DNA of 64,000 nucleotides. Source: Desmodus rotundus. Taxonomy: Eukaryota > Chordata > Mammalia > Chiroptera > Phyllostomidae. The position numbers and the translations under genes were made by a program. The stretch covers positions 5,237,082 through 5,301,081 of the forward strand of contig NC_071397.1 in assembly GCF_022682495.2 (NCBI RefSeq), given 5' to 3'. Position 1 is the stretch's first letter; every line of letters begins with the position of its first letter. Shown here piece by piece: positions 46,466 through 59,100 of this stretch. The notes under the pieces are model-generated. The model searched no databases. It had not been told where the DNA came from and saw only the letters and a list, made by a program, of their open reading frames with translations.

Positions 46466-48579
46466 GGGCTGGGAAGCCCCGATACAGACATATTTCATCC
46501 CACTGGGCAAAGCCCGCTGAGTGGTTTCCAGAAAACAGGCCCACGTGCGCTGGCCATGAAGTTGGGATGGGGTAGGGAGAGGGGTGGAAAGCTCCGAGGA
46601 GGAGCTCACAGTCTAGTCGGGACAACAGGCCCTGCACAGATGGGACGAGGAAGGAACAGTGGCCGGCAGGCGTGATGGAAGCGCATTCTGGGACCCTGGA
46701 GCCACTCATTTTGGACAGAGGCCTTGGCTGGGCCCGAAAGTCAGCCAGGCTGGTTGGGTATCAGGAGACGGGCTCCAGCCCCGGCCCAGGGCCCACCAGC
46801 TGCTGGTGATGCTGGTAACACAGGCCTGGCAGAGCGGTTCCCTGACTGCTCCTGGCACTGCCACCTCTTCTCTGCAGCTGTCCCCACCACGTGCTCTAGG
46901 AGAAGCCCTGTGGCATCCCCTCCCAGAGGTGCTTGTGTTGCAACAGGGTTATCTGTAAGCTCATCGTCACTCACAGAGAATGAAAGGCAGAAATGCAGGT
47001 GGTGGCAGGCAGTCTGAGACTACAGAATAGAGCTAGAAGTGGTCTGTTTGGCCAGCACCCCACCAGCCCCCTGTCACTCATGAGGATGGACATACACGCT
47101 GACATACACAGGCACTCACAAGGATGAGGCGCAGACCCAGCCTCACAGACAGTCTTTCATATTTGCACACACAGGCTCATATTTGCACACACTGGTGCCC
47201 AGAGATGTCCCCACAGGGCTACACAGACACAACACGTGCACACCCATGCACACACCCACAGAGACACGTGGCCACACGCACACAGGCATCATGACTCATC
47301 CTGGAAGGGGCCGGGCCTCTTCTCTCCCACGGACAGCTGGGTGGGGGCTCGGGGGTGATGCTGAGGAGGAGAGGTCTAGATCCCATCATGCCCAACTCAG
47401 GCTGCCTACCTAGGACCCAAGGACCCCAAGGATAGGGACCCCTTTCACAGCTGGGGGCATGAGCTCAGCTCTCAGGGAACAGGGTGACTAGCAACTGCCC
47501 CACCCCCCACCCCAGCTCTACAAACCCCTCCTCCTTCACCAGTGGAGGAGGGCAGGGGCAGCCTCCCCCCACACCCTCCTACCCAGGGCAGCCCCTCATG
47601 CCAAGTATGTAAGAAACAGAGGCTGCACTCTACTCCCAAGTCCAGTATCTGATATGGGGACACAAAATTATGAAAGCCTAACTTTTCCTCTGTCCCTTTC
47701 GGAGTCAGGCCTCGCCCCAGAAAGTGGCCTGGCCACCCTGGCTCTTTGGAGATGCAGCTGGGGGCTGAGGCTGGGCCAGCCTTCTAGGGCGGGCACTGTG
47801 CTCTCAGGAATCCGGAGGCTTCAGGGGGAGGTGGGAGTAGCGGTGGAAGGTATCAATCTTCAGGCTGCCCAGGCACAAGACCCCATGCTGGGTCCCTTCA
47901 AAGGGGGCACGGAGAGTGGGGGGGGTGGAGTATGACATCCCAGGGACAGGTCAGGGGACCTGGGTGACCTGGGGTCTCCACTTTCTAGCCCTTGCCCCAG
48001 GAAGAGTTGCAAGCAGCAGGTGCCTCATCCTCCTTGTTGTCCTCTGCACGGGGACATTCACAGAGCTCACAGAGTGCCCCCTGGCCTCCCTGACCCCAGC
48101 CTCCCCCATGCCAGGGAGTCCACATCTGGTCAAGAGAGGACCCTTGCGTCTACTCCCTTTCTGGTAAAGCCACATGGCTGGGGCTCAGCCTTAAGTCAGG
48201 GATGAAGTGAGGGCAGAAACACACCACAGGTGCAGCCAGGACAAGGCCTAGATGGCGCCAAGGTCCCTGGGGTGGCAGACACCATTCAGGTGAGTCTCCC
48301 GTCTCTGCAGTAAAGAAGGTGCTGGCTGGCAGGTCGGATAGAAATTTGTGCTTTAATATACTTCTGTGTGTGAGTGTGGGTGTGTGCGTGTGTCGAACGA
48401 CTGCAGGGCCTCAGCGCTGGACCTCTGTCCTTGTTCTCTGCTCATCCTCGCAGTCAACATCGGCCCCCTCCCTGGTGGGCTGGTCCTGCCCCTGGCACCC
48501 CGGCTGGCGGGGGTCAGTCTTTGGTACAATGCAGACACTTTGGTGTGCCAGGGGCGGGGTGGGGGCCACGCAGCTCTCA

Positions 48580-48671
48580 TCATCTCTGCAACGCCAAGAG
48601 GAAGATGGCCATGGGCCCCCAGAACTGCGGGTGGGGCTGGCGGGGCACTCCACTGCCCGGCATCACCACCA
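48580..48671 (-). CDS. MDGA1: MDGA1 last coding exon: GPI-attachment signal and stop
   Basis: 92 nt including the stop TGA at 48582-48580. The peptide is VVVMPGSG, a short polar spacer, then the hydrophobic tail [13 protein letters not shown]. This is a classic GPI signal: small residues (GSG) for cleavage and anchor attachment followed by a C-terminal hydrophobic run. By recollection the human anchor residue is the Ser of this GSG, and the distance to the end is the same here. The spacer (VPRQPHPQF) has diverged from the human one I recall, while the hydrophobic tail has not. Confidence 0.95.
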
Positions 48672-50144
48672 CTGCGACAGGAAGGAGAGAAGGAAGATAG
48701 GCCGGGGCTCCAGTCAGTTCGGGAGGACCAGGGAGGAGCAGGCAGGCAGGCCATGGGGGGCCCGTTACTTTGCCCCCTCTCTCTGGAGACCTGTAGGCAG
48801 ACATCGCCCCCAACGCACACAGACACACTTATCAGCACGGACTCGAGGTGGTGTGGTGGAGGGGTTAACTCAGCCTGCCGGGGTCCAAGTCCTGGCTCTG
48901 TGGCTCACAAAGACACGGAGCAATTTACTTGGCCTCAAGGGGCCTCAGTTTCCTCATCTGTAAAACATGTCTAACAGTAAGAGCTACCCCAGAGGACTGT
49001 TTTGAGGATTGAGTGAGCTCTCAAATATTGTATCTTGCGTACTATAGAGTAACGGCTCAGTAAACTTGAGCTGTTCCCCGGGGGAACCTCTGGACCCATG
49101 CAGAGATGCACCCGGGCACAGGCACAGGAGGCACTCGGGCATGAAAACAGCTCGGCGCACTCACAGGAGGGCAGGGTCTGGTCTTCTTGTTGTCCTGCAT
49201 GGGCCCCACAGCCCAAGCCAAGCCAGAGCCCAGGCGTTCCCCTAGTCACTGATACACACAGCCTGTCACCGAGCCACTCTGAACCCTCATTCAGACTCAA
49301 ACGCTCTCCTCCCCCAACACAGGTGCCTACCCACAGGCCCTCCCCAGATTCTCACCCCTCTTCCGGCCTTCACCTTTATTGGGATCCATCTGCTTCCGGG
49401 GACACTCTCCCTTCTTTAGTGTGACATCGTCTATGGCGATATCCCCCAGGTAGCCCGAACCTCGAACCCCCTCAAAAATAATCTGGGGTAGGGTCACAGA
49501 GCAGGGAGCAGGGGTTAGGGAGGTTCTGCCAGATAGACTGCCACCTCTTCCCCTCAGTGCCCCTGGCAGCCCCCCAGCCCCACACCCTACACCCTGCCTG
49601 CTCTCTGCACCGGCCTCCAGGAACACCACCAAGCCTTCCGAAGTGATTCCTGGCCCGAGCAACAGCCCAGGGCCTGGGAAAGCTTGGGAGGGGCCTCTGG
49701 GCCCAACAGACTCACCTGGAAGGGCCCGCTGGGGTTGATGGGCACATGGGCCTGCTGCCACACGTTGCCCTTATTGCCACTGAGGGACCAAGCGTGCGTG
49801 TCCAGGGCTCCTTTGTTCCGAGACCGCACCAGGAGGTTGAGGGAGCCTGTGACGGGTGTGAAGAAAGGGGGCCAGTGAGGTCTGAACGAGGGCATGCTTC
49901 CCCTTCTTCATTCGCCAAGCCCTCCTCTCCCACCATTGCCCCTGGCCAGCACTGTCTGCCCATCACCTACTGCTTCAATGTCCCATTATCCCGGCCAAGG
50001 GGAGGGGCAGTGGCCAGCACAGCAAAGAGAGCAACAGCAGCAGGACTTCAGTTCATCAGGGCAATTTGCGAATTTTCTTTCAGCTTTTCCCTTCCTGCCT
50101 GATCAGCGAATCCCCCACCCTCCACACACACTCACACAGGTGCT

Positions 50145-50181
<37 letters not shown>

Positions 50182-53100
50182 CCATTCCCCCTCTGAACGG
50201 GACAGTTGTCCCAGGGTGATAGGGCCTTGTCTGCGCACACAACAGGATTCCAAATCACAGGACGCAGACCCATGGCAGCGCGTGAGACGTGGGGTGGTTT
50301 CTGGAAGTCTAGTAATCAACTTTGAGGTTTTGAATACTTACATGTATGCTTAAGAGGTGAATGAAACTAGCCCTTCAAACCCCCAATTTCTCTAATATTA
50401 ATGCTTAGGACCAAGCGAAGGAAAAAGGAATGAGTTGACTGAAAGAATGAGGTTAGTATGTGCGCCACACAGCTGTGGTTAAAGGGGTGAAAGTGAAATC
50501 CTGGAGGCATTAGTCTGGGGGTACCGAGCCCATCTGCCCACAGCCACGGGGCCTGGGGTTCGGGGGGTGCCGAGGGACAGTGGAAGGGAGAGGGGATCGT
50601 GGCTTGGTTAAGGGCACCCAGGCCATACTACAGCCCCTCCCCAGCTCTTCCGGCCCCCAGTGACACGAAAGACCTGGCTCAGAGGGAAGAGGAATCAACT
50701 TAGATGGCGCCTGGTGGCTGGCATTTCCATAGCACTGCCCACAGACAAAGCCACACCATCTGTGACACCAGATAGATGGACCCCCAGTGGGGGAGAGCCA
50801 CCAAATGTTACCTGCCTGAGATAAAAGGAGTTGGCTGGGACCAAGAAGAGCCTGAAAAACACGAGGTCTGGGGACAGCTGGTGCCCAGAGCTGCCAGGTG
50901 GGTCAGGGGTGGGGGGAGGGGGGGAAAGGGACAAAGACAGCAAGAAACACTCCCTTCCTCACCAGGAGATGGAGCCACAAGAGGGCTGTGGCCAGCACCC
51001 AGTGGGCCAGGAGGTGCTACACGGGCTTCAGCAGGGCTCAAGCCCCAGTGCCTTCTGGGCTCCCCATCAGCCCCCAAGGGACCTCTTTCTCTTCCCCTTC
51101 CGGCAGATCTTCCCCTGCTCCTGTCCCCCTGGGGACCCAGCCTCATTCACACCCTTTTTTCCTCCCTCACCACCATGCCCCAAGGACACTAATGGGGAAA
51201 CTCCCCCCTTTCACTGTTGAAACAAACATTCAATTTCCGCCCCCTTCCCTGAGCACCCCATCAGCTCCAAGATGCCCCCTGCTCAGGGACTGCTCATAGC
51301 CTTTCACAGGTGTCAGCCAGGGCCCAAGATCTTCAACTTCCCCTAAGGGTGGACCTGCTCACCGCATTCTTCCCGTGTTCCTCACCTCATCCAAAGCCAA
51401 ATGTAACTGTGCGCTGGAGCCTGGACACAGTCCGGCTCTGAACTTTTGCCTAAGCTGTTCCCACTGCTGGAGATGTCCTTCCCTACCACATTCCCCTAGC
51501 CACATTCCTCCTGTGCTACAAGGGCTCTCTGAAACGTCACCTCCTCCAAGAAGTCTTCCTAGACTTAAACTGGGAGTTCTCTACACTTCCCGGGAACTCT
51601 TGAGTCCTTAAACTGCAGTTCTGCAGGCCTGGCCCACTCTCTGCTCAGGGGTGTGGCAGTCCTTGGGACTCCCATCTTCTCTTCCCTGTGACTCCTTGAG
51701 GGAAAGTCTGCATCCCATTGCTATTGGTTCTCAATAGTTAAATGCTGAATGAAGAATTGGTCACAACTGTCATCAGGAGCGAGAAAGGACTTCCATAGGG
51801 CCTAAGGATTAGAAGTTACCTTGGGTTTTATCAAGTTCAGACCTCCCTGTCATTCATTCATTCATTCATTCATTCGAGTTGAGTACCAGTATGTGCCAGA
51901 CACTATTCTAAGCACTAGAGATACATCAGTGGATAAGACGAAGACCCCTGCCCTCCAGGAGCTTGTGTTCTCTTGGTGGTGAGCATTATAAAGAAAGTAA
52001 CTCAGGGAAGGGAATGAAGACATTTCAGATGGGGCTATCAGGGACCTCTCTGAGGAGACCTGAAAGAGGGAAGGAGAAGAATGTTCCAGGCCACGAGAAC
52101 ATCACGAACAGAACCCTCTAAGGCAAGAATCTGCCTCGAGTATTTAAAGAAAAGCAAGGAGACCAGTGTGCTCAAGCTAAGTGGTAGCTAGAGGAAGAGC
52201 AGCAGAAAATGAGGTCAGAGAAGCAGGCAGGGTCTGGTCAGGAGTGGGAGGCCTGGAGATGGTGATGGAAGGGGACACAGCTGGGGAGGAGCATGACAGG
52301 GACAGGGGTCCCCTTCACAGCACCCCTGCTGACAGTCCTCCTGTCCAGGGATAGGGCAGCCCACTCCTTTGCCGGGCACACCTGAAGCTTACAGGGTCTC
52401 TTTTAGCTGGAATCAAGTCTGCTCCCGGGAAGCGTCCAGTGATGGTTTGTGCCAGCCCCTGAGGAACACTGAGCAAGCCCTGAGGCCCAGACTGCTCCCA
52501 GTTACCCCGGCATCCCCGCTCACAAGGCCTGATTTCCCAGGGCCTAGGGGACCCAACGTGCTCCCCTTTGGAGCCGGGTCCCCAGTGTCCCTCCTGAGTT
52601 GGGGAGAAAGTGGCCAACTCTCCAAGTGTGCCTGCGATGTGGAACTTTCAGGGTAAAACTGGGAAAGGCTGGGCAAAGCAGAATTGGTTTGCATTGGCCA
52701 CTGGAGCTGGGAAGCCAAATGGAAGTGAGGGCCGGGTAGAGCGGGCAGTCCTCTCACCCACCCCTCACCCCAGAGGAAGCTTCTCGCCCAGCCCAGCCCA
52801 GCCCAGCCCAGCCCCGGCCATGGCCGTATCGGTCTGTGTGGTTGGTCTGGGGGATCCAGGGGGTGCAGAACCTTCCATCCCACCCCCTTCCAGTTCACTG
52901 GTTCGGCCTGACCCATCATGTGAGCTGGGGAGACTTCTCCATAGTGAGCCTTTACATCTACACCTGCTGAAAGTCCCTTCCTCTACTGTGCAGTCATGGA
53001 AAACAGTTAAGTAAGTGTTCTGTGACCTGACGAGGCTTGGTCTCCAAGATGCACGGTTCAGAGGGAAAACAGGCTCCAAACACAGTTCTGTGTGGAAAAT

Positions 53101-56100
53101 CAAAGGGGGAGGGAACAGTGTATGTGCCCTGGTTCCACGTGCATGAAGTGTTTCTGGAAAGGTCCCCAAGTGTAGTACTGCCTGCCCCTGGAGTGGCGCT
53201 CTAGGTGGCAAGAAGCCTGGCATGGGAGGACCCTCATCAGGTGCCCTTTCGTACCTTTTGACCCACGAAGAGTACATTACCTTTCCCATAAGTAAGTAAA
53301 CAAGCAAACAAAAATTTAACCAATGTCAACTCCTCAGTAGAGTCTTCCACCACCAGGCCCCAGAGTCAGTCCCTATTACCCGCTGTCTTGGCCCCTGTCC
53401 TCTGCTGTGGACACGTGTCACAGTGGCCACTAAGTCTTCTCTGGCACAATCAGTCGTTCACTGTCTGTCCCCACCCTGACTGCGGGTGCCACGAGCAGGG
53501 CGAGCCTGTCCGTGCCGTCTGCTGCAGCACCTGACGCCTGGCACAGAGCCCAGGCTCTGGACGCCGGGCCGCCCTGATGAGTTCGCTGATTCATGTGCGC
53601 TCCTACCAAGGCCGTCTCTTTCCAGAGGGCATCCCTTGGGTGCACGCCTGCGCTTGGAAAGCCTGACTTCCTCTCACTGCTCACAAAGCAGCACACTTCC
53701 AACCCTGTCTTTAGGGCCTCAGGGACTCAGACAGCTTTGGGCTGCTGTGTGGTCTCGGGCAAATGCTTAACCTCTCTGAACACCTCCCTCACCGTGTGGT
53801 TGTGCGGGGTAATGAGCCCACAGATGCAGAGAACCCAAGATGTTTCCTGGCACCTGGCAGAAAATCAATAATACAGTGACATCTTAGCTGTTTTCTCCAT
53901 CCACTCCATGACCCCCGTTCTCATTCTGGTGAAGCCATCTTTCCCTCTGTCTCAGGGCGCCTTGATCACCCAAACCTCACACAAGCTGGCTCTGGACCTC
54001 CCCTTTGCGCAGATTCAGCTAAGTTGGGAAACAGAGGCCACATGTGGGCAGTTTCCTAGCCTCCTCTGGGCACCCCTCCCCGCTCCAGCCCCAACACACA
54101 CAGAGCAGACTACCTGGTCCCCTGACTCACCGATGTGCTTCCCGTACATATGGTAGAAGAAGGAGACGCAGTAGAACTTGGCGCTGGCATTGTACAGGGG
54201 ACTCACCAACCGTGCACGGTCCCCCAGTTCCCGGGGCCTTGAAGTCTCAATGAACATGTAGTAGCCTGCAGGGGAGGGTTAGATAGGCCAACAGCTTCTC
54301 TTCACCCCACCTAGGAAGGAGTCCATCTACCTGATTCCTTCCCTGCCTTAGTCCCAGCTGAATGAATACCAGGGGCCTCACCCCATCGCACCCCGTCCTC
54401 CCTGCCTCACAGCACAGGGGTCTAGGCCAGTCTTTATGAGTTCTTGGCTCTACTGAGGTTCTTCTTCCTGATCCTCTGTCAGGACGGGGCCGTGTCTCCC
54501 CTCAGACTGGGGCTCCCTGAGGAGAGGGCTATGTCTCTCCATTAGACTGGGGTTCCCTAAGACCTCGGAAGCAGTCCCCTGTTCCTAGCAACAGGCCATG
54601 TCCTCACCCTCAGGGGTGCCGCTGATGTCCGTGGGGGGACCAGTATTGGGAGAGCGCTTGGGGTTCTGAGTTAGGGCGTTCTGCCGTGTCCAGTCAAAAT
54701 TGTCTGTCAGGTCCTGGGTGTAGCCACAGATCTTCTCATCCTCAAAGTGGCAGGTGTTGTCTGCATCGGGGTGGGGAGTGGGGGTGAGACCAGAGGGTCA
54801 GCCTCCTGGGGTCCACTGGACCAGCTTTGCCCTCCCTGGCCACCCCCAAGGCAGCTCCCACGTAGTGGGCCCAGGATCCCAAGGCTTGGGAAACCAGGCA
54901 ACAGGGCCCCTGACCAATTTGTTCCCAGAACAGGACTTCTTAACCTTTGTGTGACCCCACAGACCCTTCTGGCCACTGCTGAAGTCTCCATCTCCTTAGA
55001 GACGAATAATGATTTAAAATGCATAAAATGAAACACAGAGGACTGACAGAAAATCAGCTATACTAAGAGGTGTCAAACATTCTTAAACAAAGTTGTGATA
55101 TAATAATCGGGCTTCTTTATTATCTTATTAAGTCAGGAGATACAGTGTTAGGTCTAATAACTGCCATAGTGTTGAACTACTAATGAATGTGAATGACATT
55201 GAGAGATAGCCGCAAGATCTTGAAGGTGACGTGACAACATCAGGTTTCTGATGACAACGTCACAAGCACTGGTTGTACCACTGCGGCTGGTTGCCTACAC
55301 CCACCACTGAAGGAGCTGTTACGCTGCTGCTAAAGGTCGGGAGAATAAAGAAGTGTGTGCCCTTCCAGGTCCCAGATTCACAGGCCCCCTGAATTCTGTA
55401 CACAGATCCTTCGGGGGTCCAAGGACACCTGCTCTGGAGAACTGGGGATATGGATTAGCCTGGCCTTTCTTTTGGGGACAGTGAGTGGTGCTGAGTGAGG
55501 CCCTGAGTTAGAGATGCCCCCTGGCTCCACCCCTGCCCCCCACCTCTTAGTCCCAGAATAAATCCTGGATGCAAACATCTCCAAGCCCAGCCCTGCTCCC
55601 TTCTGCTTCTCCCTCCAGCTGCTGGCCTCCATCCCATTTTCTCTCTGGGCATCTCTTTGCATTCCCTCCTCCCACCAGGGGTGCTTTTGTGTCCCTGAGG
55701 AGAAGGAAGAGTGAGGAGGAGTGTCTCACCTGACAGACTGGGAGAGTTGATGGCTGAGAAAGCAAGCAAGATAACCAGGTCAGAATCAAGTGGGGTCGTG
55801 CGGAGGGTGCCCGAGCGTAGGATCAGGGGCAGGGTCCCCAGAGCCAGGACTGGGAGCCAGAGGGACCTTGCCTATAGTGACAGAGCAGGACATTGCACAG
55901 TGGGGAGACCCAAGCTTAGGAGCCCTGTGGGGAGGGGGGAGGGTGTCTGCTGGGCATAAGATGGGCCCACCCTCCCCATCACCACCACCACCACCACCAC
56001 CACCACCTACGTTCTGTGTAATGGATGATGCGAGAGGCCATGTCACCGGCCCCAAAGGTCGTATAGGGTGTGAGGCGGACCTCGTAGCTGTGGGGCACAC

Positions 56101-59100
56101 GGAGGTCAGTCAGGATGTACTCCAGCAGCTGCCCCTTCTCCACACGCCGCACTGGGATGGCCTTCACCATGGCATTGTGCTGATTCAACTGCAGATACAG
56201 GGAGTTCCCAAACGCTAGACAGGCCATGTCCTCCACCAGGGCACCAACCCAGGCCCTGGCGTGACTCTGGGGGTCCATGTCAAGCAGCAGAAAGAGGAAA
56301 GGACTAGGAAGCCAGGCCCTCAGTTTCCTCATCTGCAGGACAGAGCAGTCACCCCTTGCATGCCTACCCCCCAGGGCTGTGTTAATAATGAATGACCACA
56401 CCACGTATCAAACACTGCTGTGTGCTAGGCACTAAATGCTGTGCAATTATGAACTCATTTAACCCTCGAAATAATGATCCTATGAGGTAGAACTCTGTAA
56501 TTTTACCCCCATTTTACAGATGAGGAAACTGAGGCCAAACAGATGTAGCTTGCCCATATCATGCAGACCTGGATCCTAGCTTAGGCAGTCTGCCCAGAGT
56601 CACACTCTTTCCCTCCACTGCAGGGCCCCATACGCTAGGCAGAACCACATGAAATTAGGACACGAAACCAGCACAGCGGCTCTGGCCTTGCGTTCTAGAG
56701 ACCCCGTGCGTGAGACTTCAGCTCGTGCCTTAAGTTTCTGATGTAAGAGCAGAGTCTGTGTTCCGTGAACAGAACTGGCTCTGCCCCTCTCCCCACCACC
56801 AACCTCTGCCCGATTCTCAGGGCTGTGCCAGAGCATGGCTCCAGAGGGGTCAGGTCCCTAGCACCCCCAAGCTCCCGCTGTTGTGCCCAGCACACTTCCT
56901 TCCTGGCACTGAAGAGTTGTCTGTAAGGAGATCAGCGTGTCCCACCCCCACCTCCAACCCCTTTCCCTGGCTCAGTGAGCACCTCCAGGGTCAGCTGACA
57001 CTGGGGCCCTGTCCCCCTTGGCCCACCTGGCGGACACTGAGTCTGTAGTTGAGCACGGGGTCAACAGCATCGGGCTCCCTCTGGGTCCACTGCAGCACGT
57101 AGGAGTAGTTCTTGGACAGCTTGTGGCTGCGGGTGGGGTTGGGGGTGTCGAAGTAAAACTCCGGGCTGTAGGCTTTGGCTGAGAGGGCGGGGAGGGGGGC
57201 ATGGGGCCATGGGGGTGGGTGATGGGGAGAGACACAGAGAGAGGAGGTATGGGTGAGGGAGACAGAGAGTGGAACAGAGAGGGGGCGGGAGAGACAAAGA
57301 GAAGGGAATGTTGTGAGGAGAGGGGTTTGGGAAGAATGAGGGTGTGGAAGGAGGTAAGGAGGGAGATGGAGAATTCCAAGAGGTGGTGTTGGCGAGATGG
57401 AGTAGAAAGGCCAAGAAGACAGAACAGAGAGAAGTTTGGGGAGATGGGAGAGATATGAGAACACAAGAAAGAGGACAGGGGGAGAGACAGGAAGAAGGGC
57501 CACGGAATTGAGGGAGAAGGAAGAGAAGAGATACAAGAGGCAATACGGTGGGGAGAACAGGGAAAGTGTGGGAGAACAGGGGAGAGGGGGAGGAGGTGGG
57601 AAATGTCACAGGGGCCTCTGGCTGGCAGGGCTGGGGAGGTGGCCAGTGGCCTGTGGTGCTAGCCCCCTGCCGTTGAGTAAGTGGATCCAAACAAGAGCTA
57701 AAGGGGCGCCCAGTCTGGGGCTGTTGGGCGAGCTGGCAGAACAGTGGAACAGAGGACAGGCATGCTTGGGGTCCTTCTAGGGGCAGTGCCACAGTTCTGA
57801 CAGGGAAACGCCCCCCCACCCCCCAACGGAGGAAGGGAGACAGCTTGGGCAACGCTGACAGCCCCTCTCCATTCTCCTCACCAAAACCTCCACCCCTTTT
57901 TGACCCACCCACTCCCGTCCGAAGCCCCATCAGCCCACCCAGGAATGACCTGATGAGGAGATGGGGCTGAGAGGGATTTCTGGGCACCGAGGGGCCTGAC
58001 ATTCTTAGGGTGACAGCTTGGAAAATGTGTGCGAGCTGGCCCAGCACAACCCACAAGGTTCTAGATACATTATTGAGGGGCATCTTCTCTCCTTGAAGCC
58101 ACAGCTCAGGCCCCTCACAGTGGGGGAAAGGAAAAGAGGTTCCCCATTCGGTCTCTGGGACCAAGAACGAAGGAGGAGGGTCTCGAAACACAACGTCTGA
58201 GTCTGAGTCTGAGTCTGAGTCGAGCAGAGCTCAGGGCTTGAGTGGGTGGGGCTCTAAACTGGGTGTGGGTGGGGCTGGAAGGCACTTCTACAGAAACGGC
58301 AGGAAGTGGAGAGAGGAGATTGGATAAGGTTAGAAGGGGTGGAGCCTATGCCTTAAGTAGGCGGAGCCTAAACTGTGTGTTTGGGCCTTTAGAAAGGGTC
58401 CAGACTTGGGGACCTGGCTAGAGGGGCGATGCATGGGCGCGGTCAAGGAGGGGCCTGAAAGAGGAGGGACTATCAGAGCCCAAAGAAGGGGGCTGAGCTA
58501 AAACAGGCGGGGCTTGCGATGGGTATTCGCGGGCCCTGAAAGGGGAAGGCCTAGATCCTGAATGGGGTGAGTGGAGGAGCCGGGCCGTAAGAGCTCACGG
58601 TTGGATCCGGGTGGGATGGGGGCGTCCAGGCCTAGCATGGGCAGTTCTTGGAAAGGCAGTGGCCTAAACTTGGTGTAGGTGGGCCAGGTGCAAGCAGGGC
58701 TGGAGTTGGGGCGGAGCCTGGGCCCAAGTGGGCTTGGTTGGGTTAGGGTGGGACCTACTGGACGCTCACCCGAGACCTGGAAAAGGCAGGCCGCGGAGCC
58801 CACGTCGTTGGAGACGCTGCACTCGTAGCTGCCGCTGCTGTCTCGGGTGACGGCGTCGAGGCGAAGCTCGGAGTGGTCGGAGGCCTCGGCGGCCACAGGG
58901 ACGGCGGGTGGCGGAGGCAGCAGCTGCCCTTTGAAGCGCCACACGGCCGAGGTGATGCGCTGGGGGCTGCCTCGGAGGAGCGAGCAGCGCAGGAGCACAG
59001 GCCGGCCCAGAGCCTGGCGCACATCCTGGGAGCTGGGCTCCACCTCCGGTGGGACTGCGGGCAGAGGCGGGGACAGAGGTCAGCGGGGCAGAGGTGGGTC

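Larger units (their letters stand above)
43770..48579 (-). other. MDGA1: Probable MDGA1 3' UTR
   Basis: From the stop codon to the first convincing polyadenylation site, about 4.8 kb, I see no splice-compatible coding sequence. In transcript sense no AATAAA occurs before 43,785-43,790; one ATTAAA (plus TTTAAT, 48352-48357) lacks a GU-rich follow-up. The interval is nearly free of recent repeats, with one MER5A-like relic and several (UG)-rich tracts. A long 3' UTR is known for this gene. The exact end is an inference. Confidence 0.65.

Noticed and set aside
48352..48357. ATTAAA as the MDGA1 poly(A) signal
   Set aside because: No GU-rich element follows in transcript direction. It could be a weak alternative site, but 43785-43790 is better supported.
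48319..48974. Plus-strand frames of 202-214 residues
   Set aside because: Antisense to the last MDGA1 exon and GC-rich intron; no domain, and the minus-strand coding sequence is certain.
57061..58191. 376-residue minus-strand reading frame
   Set aside because: It reads through an MDGA1 intron into the first FNIII exon in the wrong frame. The length comes from a polypyrimidine tract giving Ser/Pro/Leu-rich low complexity.
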